A DNA stretch of 64,000 nucleotides from NCBI RefSeq assembly GCF_007197575.1, contig NZ_CP041616.1, forward strand, positions 434,001 to 498,000, given 5' to 3'. Within the stretch, counting starts at the first letter, position 1; each line of letters starts with the position of its first letter. This DNA comes from Ornithinimicrobium ciconiae (GTDB taxonomy: Bacteria; Actinomycetota; Actinomycetes; Actinomycetales; Dermatophilaceae). The translations under genes and the position numbers were made by a program. This document shows, in pieces, positions 1-7,995 of the stretch. The notes beneath the pieces were generated by a model that was not told the DNA's origin, searched no databases, and worked only from the letters and a program-made list of their open reading frames with translations.

Positions 1-164
1 CCGGGCTGGTCGACACCACCTGGCAGGAGTCCCCGAGCGGGCCGCCCCGCCGTTACTACGCGCTCACCGACTCGGGCTCGCGTGCGCTCGAGGACTTCAC
101 CCGCACCTGGCAACCGTTCCGTGACGCGGTAGACGCCGCACTCAGCGAAGGGGCAGCACCATGA
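1..164 (+). CDS. PadR-family transcriptional regulator, C-terminal fragment
   Basis: Only the last 53 codons lie in the window (reading frame from base 3, stop TGA at 162-164). The readable part, ending PPRRYYALTDSGSRALEDF followed by a Trp-containing helix, is the classic end of a PadR winged-helix domain: the wing, then the RRYYxLTxxG strand-helix, then the start of the dimerisation helix. PadR proteins are small repressors of membrane or efflux genes. The stop overlaps the next start (ATGA at 161-164), so the two are translationally coupled; PadR plus a HAAS-domain membrane protein is a known pairing. The N-terminus is outside the window. Confidence 0.88.
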   Translation, partial: GLVDTTWQESPSGPPRRYYALTDSGSRALEDFTRTWQPFRDAVDAALSEGAAP

Positions 165-919
165 ACACCACCCAGCACCTGCTCGTCACCCAGTATCTGG
201 ATGATCTCGCGCGCATGCTCGACCATCTCCCACCGGGCGACCGCGCAGAGGTCCTGGCAGGAGTGCGCGAGCACATCGAGGCGGGGCTCGTGGAGCGCCG
301 TGGAGCCACTGACGCGAATGTCTCGGCGGTGCTCGCCGAGCTGGGGCCGCCGGAGGCCGTCGCCCGGGAGGCCTATGAGGTCGGCCCGGGCGGGGGGCGG
401 CAGCCTGCTCCGTATGGCGCACCAACAATGACTCAGACCCCGCCCGGGCGGCTTCCGATCAGCGACCGACGCTGGGTGCCGGTCGCGGTGGCCATCCTGC
501 AGGTGCTTGCTCTGCTGCTGCTCCTCCTCCTTGTGGGAGGGGCAGGGGCCTACGTCGTGACGGAGGTCAGCTCGAGTGACGGGGGGACTGTGCGCACCGT
601 GGACCACGAGGCCGGCTCGACCGTGATGCTCCTGGCGGCCGGGATCGTGATGGCTCTGCCGCTGTGGATCGGCATGGCTCTTCTGGTGGGCAACTCCCGG
701 TTGTGGTCCGCCCGCCAGAAAGTGCTGCACCTGCTGCTCCTGCCCGCCTGTGCGCTCGTCATCGGACTCAGCCCCGACCTGGGCTGGCTCCTCGCCGGTG
801 AACGAGGGTTGGTCATCACGTCGCTCGTGGCCCTGGTCCTGGTCGTGGGTGTCAGCATCTTGCTGCTCGTCCGCCTGACAATGTCGGGCAGAAGGCGCTC
901 GGCCACCATCGCTGCCTAG
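161..919 (+). CDS. HAAS-domain membrane protein (PadR partner)
   Basis: 252 residues. The first ~75 residues (YLDDLARMLDHLPPGDRAEV then VLAELGPPEAVAREAYE) match the HAAS signalling domain, a cytoplasmic helical module found next to PadR regulators. After a Pro-rich linker there are about four hydrophobic segments (roughly residues 105-130, 150-170, 185-205 and 215-235) ending in an Arg-rich tail. It overlaps the PadR stop by four bases, so the pair is one operon. The likely role is to couple membrane state to PadR output; the signal is unknown. Start ATG 161 is fixed by the overlap. Confidence 0.8.
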   Translation: MNTTQHLLVTQYLDDLARMLDHLPPGDRAEVLAGVREHIEAGLVERRGATDANVSAVLAELGPPEAVAREAYEVGPGGGRQPAPYGAPTMTQTPPGRLPISDRRWVPVAVAILQVLALLLLLLLVGGAGAYVVTEVSSSDGGTVRTVDHEAGSTVMLLAAGIVMALPLWIGMALLVGNSRLWSARQKVLHLLLLPACALVIGLSPDLGWLLAGERGLVITSLVALVLVVGVSILLLVRLTMSGRRRSATIAA

Positions 920-922
920 CGG

Positions 923-1495
923 TCACGCCCGGTAGTCCCCAGGCCGTGCCTGGATCCACGGACCGCCCTGACGCCCCTCATCCCAGGGGAAGCGGCCGGC
1001 TGGGTCGGACCAGGTGAGCTGGTAGGCGGGGACCGATGCCTGCAGTGGCCGCTTGTAGTAGTTGTTGGCCTGGAAGACGATCATCCCGGGGTTGGGGATC
1101 TCCTCCACCAGGAGGTGCGGCTCCAGCTGGGGCACCACCTGACCGGGCACCAGGTCCTGGCGATGGCCGCTGACCTGGTGGGCGGCGGCGTTGAGCACTG
1201 TCATCGACGCGTCCTGGGGCAGGCCCAGCACCACCAGCTCGGGGTGGCCGATGCCGAACAGGCCGATCGTGTAGCAGAACGGCTGATCCAGCCGTGGCGG
1301 CAGCTCTTGGGCTCTGCCGAGCAGGTCGGCGACCTGGTCGCCAGCATCGGGAGCTGCCTCGCCGACCTCGCGGCAGCAGTCGCACTCGCCGGCGGGTGCG
1401 ACATAGACCAGATGCACCCCGTGGCTGCGGATGTGGTCGGTGATCATGCTCCGCTGACGGTCCTCGAACGCACGCATCGCGGCTGAGATGTCCAT
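923..1495 (-). CDS. DUF4262 domain-containing protein
   Basis: 190 residues, soluble, no signal peptide. It contains the DUF4262 pattern: PFCYTIGLFGIGHPELVVLG in the middle, followed by AAHQVSG and a C-terminal QANNYYKRP segment. The family is common in actinobacteria and has no established function. An ECDCC-type Cys cluster near residues 38-42 is unusual and might bind a metal. The ATG at 1495 follows a strong GGGGAGGAAAC ribosome site. It converges with the HAAS gene, leaving only three bases between the stops. Confidence 0.72.
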   Translation of the reverse strand: MDISAAMRAFEDRQRSMITDHIRSHGVHLVYVAPAGECDCCREVGEAAPDAGDQVADLLGRAQELPPRLDQPFCYTIGLFGIGHPELVVLGLPQDASMTVLNAAAHQVSGHRQDLVPGQVVPQLEPHLLVEEIPNPGMIVFQANNYYKRPLQASVPAYQLTWSDPAGRFPWDEGRQGGPWIQARPGDYRA

Positions 1496-1599
1496 AGTTT
1501 CCTCCCCATGCGCACCCGGCGTGCGCCTTTCGCGAGGACGCTAGACCTCCGGCACGACATCGCGCCGGGGTTGTCCACAGGCACGGTGTCCACGGCCCC

Positions 1600-1670
1600 G
1601 GACAGCAGACCCGCGCGGGACAGCAGACCCGCGCGGGACAGATGCCCCGCGCGGGACAGCAGACCGCGCG
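1600..1670. repeat. Tandem array, four units of 18 bp
   Basis: Four head-to-tail copies of GGACAGCAGACCCGCGCG: copies 1 and 2 are identical, copy 3 differs at three positions, and copy 4 has lost one base. It lies between DUF4262 and the metal ATPase. Each unit holds a CGCGCGGG-type palindromic core, so the transcript could fold. The rest of the 1496-1715 gap shows no gene. Confidence 0.85.
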
Positions 1671-1715
1671 GGGCCTGGGGGTTTCCCGGGCCCCGCGCGG
1701 CGGGGGTGGAGTCGG

Positions 1716-3668
1716 TCAAGCGGCCTGCGTGGCGCGGGCGGGGTCAGCGTTCACCGACGGACCGGGGGTGCGGTCCGTGGGCCGCGAGGGCTGCTGCTCC
1801 CTGCGGCGCAGCAGGCGCATCGCGTTGACGATGACGACCAGGACCGAGATCTCGTGGACCAGCATCCCGATGGCCATGGTCACGCCGCCGAAGAGGACTC
1901 CGGCGAGCAGCACTGCCACGGTCGACAGGGCGATCGCGATGTTCTGCCGCATGTTGGCCACCGTGCGCTTGGCCAGTGACACCGCCTCGGGCAGCTTGAG
2001 CAGGTCGTCCTTCATCAGGGCGATGTCGGCGGTCTCGATCGCCACTCCGGTGCCCGCGACACCCATCGCCACACCGATGTCGGCGGTGGCCAGCGCCGGC
2101 GCGTCATTCACGCCGTCTCCCACCATCGCCACGGTGTAACCCTGGCGCTGCAGCTCGGCGACCGCGTCGAGCTTGTCCTCCGGCAGCAGGCCGGCCCGGA
2201 CCTCGTCGACACCCACCTGGGTAGCGACAGCCTTCGCGACCGGCTCGATGTCGCCGGTGAGCATGACGACCTTGGTGACACCCGCGTCGTGCAGGCGCCG
2301 GATCATCTCTGGGGCATCCTCACGGATCTGGTCAGCAACCGCGACCACACCCAGGACGCGACCGTCGCGGGCCACCACCATCGGGGTGCGGCCGGCGGCC
2401 GCCAGCTCCTGGACGACCTCCGCCGCGCGAGCGGCGTCGGCCGGGTCGTGACCGGGCTGGGCCTGGATCAGGGCCTGGTTGCCGACCGCGATCTGGTGGC
2501 CGTCAAGTGTGGCCACGATGCCCTTGCCGGGGACTGGTTCGGTGTGCTCGGGCAGTCCGGTGACCGGCATACCTGCCGCGGTGGCTGCGTCGATGATCGG
2601 CTTGGCGAGGGGGTGCTCGGAGCCGGCCTCGGCGCGTGCCGCCAGCAGGAGCAGGTCGTCCTTGTCGACGTCCGGCTGCAGCGGGACGACGTCGGTCAGG
2701 GTGGGGCGACCCTCGGTCAGGGTGCCGGTCTTGTCGAGCGCGACCGCGTTGATCTTGGCGGAGGTCTCGAGGAACTCACCACCCTTGATCAGCATGCCGT
2801 CCTTGGCGCCGCGACCGATGCCGGCCACGATCGAGACGGGGATGGAGATGACCAGTGCGCCGGGGCAGCCGATGACCAGCAGGGTGAGAGCCAGGACGAC
2901 GTCCTGGGTGATCAGGCCGAAGGCGATGGCCATCACGATGATGGCGGGGGTGTACCAGGCCGAGAACCGGTCCATGAAGGCCGCGGTCCGCGCCTTGGCG
3001 TCCTGGGCCTCCTCCACGCGGTGGATGATGCGGGCCAGGGTCGTGTCAGCGCCCACACCCGTCGCGGTGACCTGCAGGAACCCGCCGGTGGCGATGGTGC
3101 CGGCGAAGACCTGGTCGCCCTCGGTCTTCTCCACCGGGATGGACTCACCGGTGATCGAGGCCTCGTCGAGTGCTCCGGTGCCACCGGAGACGATGCCATC
3201 GACCGGCACCTTCGAGCCGTTCTTGACCAGGACGGTCTCGCCCATAGCAACCTCGTGTGCGGGTACCTCGAGCTGCTCGCCGTCGCGCAGGACGATGGCG
3301 ACGTCGGGAGCCACGGCGATGAGCTCGGCCAGGGCCGAGCGGGTCCGGTTGAGCGTCGCGGTCTCGAGGGCGTGACCGATGGCGAACAGGAAGGTCACCG
3401 CAGCGGCCTCCCAGTACTCACCGATGATCACCGCACCGATGGCGGCGATCGAGACCAGCAGGTCGATGCCGATCACCTTGGCGGTCAGCGCATTCCAGGC
3501 CTTGATGACCACGGGCGTGCCGGCGACGACCGCGGCGGCGACCATCAGGATGTCGGCCCAGGTGCGGGCCTCCAGCAACTGGCTCGAGGCCAGTGATGCC
3601 AGGATCAGCAGCCCCGAGACGATCGGCACAGTCCAGCGGCCGCTGAGCCAGTTCTGAACCCTGTTCAT
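1716..3668 (-). CDS. P1B-type heavy-metal-translocating ATPase (CPG variant)
   Basis: 650-residue metal pump without an N-terminal HMA domain. In order: transmembrane helices in the first ~110 residues, an actuator domain with TGES around 175, helices flanking a GCPGALVISIPV motif (C268-P269-G270), the phosphorylated DKTGTLT (D312), an ATP-binding domain with GSEHPLAKP, GDGVND, and a last helix containing HEISVLVVIVNAMRLL. The family motif is usually CPC or SPC; here the second Cys is Gly, so copper specificity is doubtful and Zn/Cd/Co or another metal is possible. The separate HMA gene just upstream on the same strand probably supplies metal. Start ATG follows an AGAGGAAGAG site. Confidence 0.88.
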   Translation of the reverse strand: MNRVQNWLSGRWTVPIVSGLLILASLASSQLLEARTWADILMVAAAVVAGTPVVIKAWNALTAKVIGIDLLVSIAAIGAVIIGEYWEAAAVTFLFAIGHALETATLNRTRSALAELIAVAPDVAIVLRDGEQLEVPAHEVAMGETVLVKNGSKVPVDGIVSGGTGALDEASITGESIPVEKTEGDQVFAGTIATGGFLQVTATGVGADTTLARIIHRVEEAQDAKARTAAFMDRFSAWYTPAIIVMAIAFGLITQDVVLALTLLVIGCPGALVISIPVSIVAGIGRGAKDGMLIKGGEFLETSAKINAVALDKTGTLTEGRPTLTDVVPLQPDVDKDDLLLLAARAEAGSEHPLAKPIIDAATAAGMPVTGLPEHTEPVPGKGIVATLDGHQIAVGNQALIQAQPGHDPADAARAAEVVQELAAAGRTPMVVARDGRVLGVVAVADQIREDAPEMIRRLHDAGVTKVVMLTGDIEPVAKAVATQVGVDEVRAGLLPEDKLDAVAELQRQGYTVAMVGDGVNDAPALATADIGVAMGVAGTGVAIETADIALMKDDLLKLPEAVSLAKRTVANMRQNIAIALSTVAVLLAGVLFGGVTMAIGMLVHEISVLVVIVNAMRLLRRREQQPSRPTDRTPGPSVNADPARATQAA

Positions 3669-3770
3669 CTCGTTCTCTTCCTCTCACATGTGCACAGCGG
3701 GATGTCGTATGCCGATCGCTCGGCTGCCCGGGTCCTCCCACCAAGGGAGGCCCGGGCCGGGGGCGGACGG

Positions 3771-4007
3771 TCAGAAGGCGGCCGGCTTGGCGGTGTAGCC
3801 CGCCTTGGCGACTGCCGCCACCAGGTCGTCGGTGGTGGCCAGTGTCGGGTCGTGGACGACCTCGACACGGGCGGAGGCGAAGTGCACCTTCACGGACTCG
3901 ACGCCCTTGAGCTTGCCGACCTGCTTCTCGATCTTGTTGACACAGGAGGGGCAGGAGAAGCCCTCGGCCCGCAGGATGGTCTTGATGGTGTTGGTCGTGG
4001 TGCTCAC
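3771..4007 (-). CDS. HMA-domain metal chaperone (CopZ-like)
   Basis: 78 residues forming one ferredoxin-like HMA domain. The metal site is FSCPSCVNKIE (C19 and C22), and the typical GVESVKVHFASARVEV strands follow. The start is GTG at 4007, six to seven bases after GAAAGGA. It lies 102 bp upstream of the CPG ATPase on the same strand and likely forms an operon with it, passing metal to the pump or sensing it. Unlike CopZ (MTCxHC), the loop is SCPSC, so the metal need not be copper. Confidence 0.85.
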   Translation of the reverse strand: MSTTTNTIKTILRAEGFSCPSCVNKIEKQVGKLKGVESVKVHFASARVEVVHDPTLATTDDLVAAVAKAGYTAKPAAF

Positions 4008-4086
4008 GATGGGTCCTTTCGCGTCGTGGTGGGAGCCCCTTCCCGGGGGCTATGACCTCAAGGTATGGGTTTTGCCAACGACTCTC

Positions 4087-4102
4087 CTTGACCTGGGTCA
4101 AG
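4087..4102. promoter_or_regulatory. Palindromic operator candidate, CTTGACC-TG-GGTCAAG
   Basis: A perfect inverted repeat with 7-bp arms and a 2-bp centre, about 80 bp before the HMA chaperone start and also within ~90 bp of the murE-like start, so it could control either direction. A second, weaker dyad (ACCT-CA-AGGT) sits at about 4054-4063. The spacing suits a metal-sensor site such as MerR or ArsR type, but no regulator gene is nearby. Confidence 0.45.
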
Positions 4103-4189
4103 CGGCCGATGAGGTCACAGGTTCTTCTCCCGTGGCCGATCCAGCGCGGGGGAGCCGGATCGTCCAGCTCCCCGCTTAGTCTGTGGCTC

Positions 4190-5689
4190 ATGAGACTCGG
4201 TGACCTCGCGGCCGCACTGGACCTCCCTGTCGCATCGGACCCCTCGGTAGAAGTCACCGGAGTCACCCACCAGGCTGACTGGGCCCGGCCCGGGGATGCG
4301 TTCGTCGCGATCCGGGGGGCGCGCGTGGACGGGCACTCCTTCATCGGCCAGGCCGTTGAGCGCGGTGCCGTCGCGGTGCTGGGTGAAGGACTGCCTGAAG
4401 GCATCGACTGTCCGGTGCCCTATGTCGTGGTGCCGGCCGCCCGGGCCGCACTGGCCGACGCGGCGGCCGAGTTGGCGGGTCACCCGAGCCGGGGGCTGCA
4501 GATCCTCGGGGTGACGGGCACCGACGGCAAGACCACCACCTCGTGCCTGGCCCGGCACCTGCTGCGGGAGGCTGGTCGGAGCACGGGACTGCTCTCCACC
4601 GTCGGCTACGAGCTGCCGGACGGCGTGCTGCGCCAGCCGCCGACGCACTTCACCACCCCTGAGGCGCCCCAGGTGCAGCAGATCCTGGCCGGCGAGGTGG
4701 CCGCGGGGGCCGAGACCGTGGTGGTGGAGGCCTCCAGCCACGCCCTCGCCCTGGACCGGGTCCGCGCGGTGGACTTCGACGTCGCGGCGTGGACCAACCT
4801 GACCGGCGAGCACCTGGACTTCCACGGGTCCATGGAGGGCTACTTCGCCGACAAGGCCAAGCTGGTCCAGCGTGCACCTTTTGCCGTGCTCAACGCCGAC
4901 GACCCGTGGACCGAGCAGCTGCTGCCGATGGCCGCCAGCCACACGACATACTCCGCCGAGGGGGCGGACGCGGACTGGAGGGCGACCGACGTGGTCGAGG
5001 GTCCCGATGACCTGCGCTTCACCCTGCACTCACCGGAGGGGAGTCGGACGGCGGTGCTGCCGATGATCGGCCGGTTCAACGTCGCCAACGCGCTCGCGGC
5101 CCTGGCCGGGGTGCACGCGCTGGGTGTCGACGTGCCCACGCTGGTCGACGGTCTGGCGACCTTTGGTGGCGTGCCGGGCCGCATGGAGATGGTCGAGCAC
5201 GGGGAGGGTGAGCCGCGGGTGATCGTTGACTTCGCGCACACCGCCCCCAGCTTGGAGAAGGCCCTCGCGACCGTGCGCGTCACGACCCAGGGACGTCTGT
5301 GGGTGGTGCTCGGCTCCGCCGGTGGCCCGCGTGACCCGTCCAAACGGGCACCGCTGGGGGAGACCGCGACTGAGTGCGCCGACGTCGTGATCTTCACCGA
5401 GGAGGACCACCGGGACACCCCGCTGCAGGCCATCCTGGATGAGATGGAGCGCGGTGCTCGAGAGGCGGGACGGGACAACTTCGTCTCGATCGGTGACCGG
5501 CGCGAGGCGATCGAGTATGCCGTGAGCGCCGCCGGACCTGCTGACACGGTGCTGCTGGCGGGCAAGGGCCCGGAGGAGACGCTGGAGCGCGACACCGAGA
5601 CGATCCCCTGGGACGAGATGTCCGAGGCGCGCCGGGCGCTGCAGGTGCGGCGTGAGGCGCTGGCGGCCGACCCTGCAGGATCTCCCTGA
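4190..5689 (+). CDS. murE: MurE-like UDP-N-acetylmuramyl-tripeptide synthetase
   Basis: 499-residue Mur ligase. Domain 1 (residues 1-95) carries the MurE-type start with VTGVTHQADWARPGDAFVAI. The central ATPase domain has GVTGTDGKTTTS (about 107-118), HFTTPEAP (153-160) and VVEASSHAL. The C-terminal domain has GSAGGPRDPSKR and LLAGKGPEET. MurE adds the third peptide residue (DAP, Lys or Orn) to UDP-MurNAc-L-Ala-D-Glu. The DAP-binding DNPR motif is replaced by EEDHRDTP (404-411), so the amino acid used cannot be read from it. It is not in a division-cell-wall cluster. An upstream frame is open, but TAGTCT seven bases before ATG 4190 supports a leaderless start there. Confidence 0.85.
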   Translation: MRLGDLAAALDLPVASDPSVEVTGVTHQADWARPGDAFVAIRGARVDGHSFIGQAVERGAVAVLGEGLPEGIDCPVPYVVVPAARAALADAAAELAGHPSRGLQILGVTGTDGKTTTSCLARHLLREAGRSTGLLSTVGYELPDGVLRQPPTHFTTPEAPQVQQILAGEVAAGAETVVVEASSHALALDRVRAVDFDVAAWTNLTGEHLDFHGSMEGYFADKAKLVQRAPFAVLNADDPWTEQLLPMAASHTTYSAEGADADWRATDVVEGPDDLRFTLHSPEGSRTAVLPMIGRFNVANALAALAGVHALGVDVPTLVDGLATFGGVPGRMEMVEHGEGEPRVIVDFAHTAPSLEKALATVRVTTQGRLWVVLGSAGGPRDPSKRAPLGETATECADVVIFTEEDHRDTPLQAILDEMERGAREAGRDNFVSIGDRREAIEYAVSAAGPADTVLLAGKGPEETLERDTETIPWDEMSEARRALQVRREALAADPAGSP

Positions 5690-5726
5690 TCGATCCACAG
5701 ACTCGTGAACGTGGCCGGCTGGTGAT

Positions 5727-5753
5727 GAGCGCATCCCCCTCACGGGGGCGCTC
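5727..5753. terminator. Hairpin after the murE-like gene
   Basis: GAGCG and CGCTC arms enclose CCCCC/GGGGG arms with a TCA loop, giving a strong GC stem without a clear T tract. It could end murE transcription and also overlaps the stop codon of the small minus-strand gene. Confidence 0.5.
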
Positions 5754-5916
5754 AGCGCAGCGGGTTGCGGACCTCGCCCCGGTGACTCCGCGGGAGCCCT
5801 GAGGATGCGCGACGGCCGTGGCCGTCGCTGGTGACCAGCGCGACCAACCGTTCGATGATCTCCGCAACGACAAGAACGCTGAGGAGCAGCATCAGTGCCG
5901 CAACCATGGCACCCAT
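5752..5916 (-). CDS. Small single-pass membrane protein, 54 residues
   Basis: A short open frame preceded by a very good ribosome site (GGAGGAGC directly before ATG at 5916). The protein begins MGAMVAALMLLLSVLVVAEI, a single hydrophobic helix, then IERLVALVTSDG and a basic tail rich in Arg, Ser and His. A membrane-anchored micropeptide is plausible. I do not recognise a family. It is antisense-free and fills a gap that would otherwise be empty. An alternative start is ATG 5907. Confidence 0.5.
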   Translation of the reverse strand: MGAMVAALMLLLSVLVVAEIIERLVALVTSDGHGRRASSGLPRSHRGEVRNPLR

Positions 5917-6001
5917 GCTCCTCCATTCAGGGCGCTGCCACTAGTGCCCTGGCAGCAGCCGTGAGGGTGAGATCCTCGGACGCACTCCTGGCGCCCGTGG
6001 C

Positions 6002-7093
6002 TCAGCTCTCGAACGCAGCGAGCACCCGAGCCCGGTCGACGGCGGCGAGGGACGCGTCCGCCCACTGCGGATTGTTGTCCTTGTCGACCAGCAGGGCGCG
6101 CACCCCCTCGGCGAAGTCCGGGTGGGAGACGAAGTGCCCACCAAGTCGCCCGTCCTGGTCCAGGACCTGGTGGACGGACAGTTCGCGGGCGCGGCGGATC
6201 GCCTCGAGAGTGACCACGACCGAGTGCGGTGAACGGCTCGCGAGCACCTCGCCTGCCTCTCGGGCAGCGGGGTCGCCGTGGGACTGCAGGCGTTGCAAGA
6301 TCATCGCCGCGTCGTCACCGGCGTAGCACTCATCGATCCACCCGCGCTGCTGCTCCAGATCTGACACCCGTGCGGTGTCCGCGGCCCCGGAGGGGGTCGC
6401 CGCGTCGGCCTCGGACGTGGCGGGCCGTGGCCCTGCTCCGCCGAACTCTGCCGCGAGGTCGGCGAGCACCCGCTCCTTGGCGCCTGAGGAGACCACCTCA
6501 TCGGCCAGCCCCAGGACGACCGCGTCGGCACCGGAGACCGGCAGCCCGGTCAGGGCCACGTGCGTGCCGAGCTCACCGGGCGCCTTCGCCAGGTAGTAGA
6601 GCCCCCCGATGTCCGGGAAGAACCCGATCACCGTCTCCGGCATCGCGATCTTCGACCGCTCGGTGACCAGCCGCCTGGAGCCGTGCGCGGAGATGCCCAC
6701 GCCACCGCCCATCACCACCCCGTCCATCCACGCGACATACGGCTTGGGATAGTCGGCGATCAGGCCGTTGACGACATACTCCTGGTGCCAAAAGCCCAGC
6801 ACCTCCTCGTGCTTGCCGGCCTGGATCAGCTCGCGCATCTCGCGCACGTCCCCACCGGCGCACAGTCCCTTGTCACCCGCACCCTCGATGAAGACCGCCG
6901 CCACCGCGTCGTCCTCGGTCCAGGCCCGCAGCTGCGCCCACAACGAGGTGCACATGGCGGTGGTCAGGGCGTTGATGGCCCGCGGACGGTTCAGCCGCAC
7001 CCGGCCGATCCGGTGCGCCACGGCATACTCCACCTCGGGAGTCTGGCCGGGGGCAGGGGCGAACGCTGGCTCGGCAGGTGTCGGGGCGGTCAT
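6002..7093 (-). CDS. 3-hydroxyisobutyryl-CoA hydrolase (enoyl-CoA hydratase superfamily)
   Basis: 363-residue crotonase-fold protein. The oxyanion-hole segments are CAGGDV (78-83) and MGGGVGISAHGSR (128-140), and the catalytic region reads MPETVIGFFPDIGG (151-164), with Glu and Asp in the positions used by 3-hydroxyisobutyryl-CoA hydrolases (EC 3.1.2.4). The ~100-residue C-terminal extension and total length also fit that group rather than plain hydratases. It acts in valine degradation. The start at 7093 is supported by TAAGGT seven bases upstream; the longer frame would run into the divergent gene, whose start is only 32 bp away. A simple enoyl-CoA hydratase is the alternative. Confidence 0.85.
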   Translation of the reverse strand: MTAPTPAEPAFAPAPGQTPEVEYAVAHRIGRVRLNRPRAINALTTAMCTSLWAQLRAWTEDDAVAAVFIEGAGDKGLCAGGDVREMRELIQAGKHEEVLGFWHQEYVVNGLIADYPKPYVAWMDGVVMGGGVGISAHGSRRLVTERSKIAMPETVIGFFPDIGGLYYLAKAPGELGTHVALTGLPVSGADAVVLGLADEVVSSGAKERVLADLAAEFGGAGPRPATSEADAATPSGAADTARVSDLEQQRGWIDECYAGDDAAMILQRLQSHGDPAAREAGEVLASRSPHSVVVTLEAIRRARELSVHQVLDQDGRLGGHFVSHPDFAEGVRALLVDKDNNPQWADASLAAVDRARVLAAFES

Positions 7094-7125
7094 GGCCAGC
7101 ACCTTACGCACGTAGACTTCGGCCC

Positions 7126-7995
7126 ATGGGTAAGGCATCACGACGCAAGCGCCAGGCAGAGGGCACCAAGGCCCCGGCCCGCGCACCATTCGTCAACCGA
7201 CCGTTCGAGGGGCTGGGCAACGAGACCGACTGGGTCGCGATGCGCGAGATCATCCCGGCGGCCACGGCGCAGATCACCATGGAGCTCGACGGCACCCCCC
7301 AGGAGGTGACGCTCGTCTCCGTCCTCCCGGGTGCGATGCCGGCGATCCACCGGGCCAATGGTGAGGTGCTCGTCGCCATGCAGTCGCGCACCCACAGCGG
7401 TGACGCGAGCCGCGACATCGTGCTGGCCGCACAGACCGCGCTGGCGACCGAGGCAGGTCAGCCGGTGCCCGCGATCCCCAACGCCACCGCTGAGACCCCC
7501 CGACTGCAGGACGTGCTGGCCGAGGGCACCGAGCTGGCCGTGCAGGTGCAGGACGACTTCAACTTCTGGATCGCCGAGGAGGACACGACGCCCGAGGTGC
7601 TGGCCACCCTCGAGCAGACCAACGAGGCCGCAGTGCCGACCGTGCCGGTCCCCGATCGTCCGTCGACCTACTGGTGCAAGATGAGCGACCGCACCTATGT
7701 CCGCTGGGTCCTGGGCGAGGACGAGGACGCCGCTACGACGGCGCTGGCCCGCCTGCAGGCCGCCGGTGAGCACACCCTGGGCGAGGGCACGTCCCTGCTG
7801 GGGGCCTTCCGTGCCGCCGGACTGCTGGTCCCGGTGCTCGAGGTCGACCCCGCGACGGACCCTGCCGACCTCACCGAGCCGCTCCAGGCGCTCGCCGACC
7901 GCTATGCGGCAGCGCTGGCCAAGGACGAGTCCCTCACCCCCGAGGAGCGCCGGGCGCGGGACGGCCTGGTGAGCCGACAGGTCACCCTGCGGTGA
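7126..7995 (+). CDS. DUF5926 family protein
   Basis: 289 residues, soluble, starting MGKASRRKRQAEGTKAPARA: a basic, lysine/arginine-rich tail that could bind nucleic acid. It then has the family core PFVNRPFEGLGNETDWVAMR with EIIPAATAQ. Conserved in actinobacteria; function unknown. TAGACT ends seven bases before ATG 7126, consistent with a leaderless mRNA from a compact divergent promoter shared with the hydrolase. The stop overlaps the next gene's GTG start (GTGA), so the two are co-translated. Confidence 0.75.
   Translation: MGKASRRKRQAEGTKAPARAPFVNRPFEGLGNETDWVAMREIIPAATAQITMELDGTPQEVTLVSVLPGAMPAIHRANGEVLVAMQSRTHSGDASRDIVLAAQTALATEAGQPVPAIPNATAETPRLQDVLAEGTELAVQVQDDFNFWIAEEDTTPEVLATLEQTNEAAVPTVPVPDRPSTYWCKMSDRTYVRWVLGEDEDAATTALARLQAAGEHTLGEGTSLLGAFRAAGLLVPVLEVDPATDPADLTEPLQALADRYAAALAKDESLTPEERRARDGLVSRQVTLR

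Noticed and set aside
2289..3596. 435-codon plus-strand frame
   Set aside because: Antisense shadow of the metal ATPase, typical for high-GC DNA; no motif in it.
7094..7189. N-terminal extension of the 3-hydroxyisobutyryl-CoA hydrolase
   Set aside because: It would overlap the divergent DUF5926 gene, and TAAGGT precedes the chosen start by seven bases.
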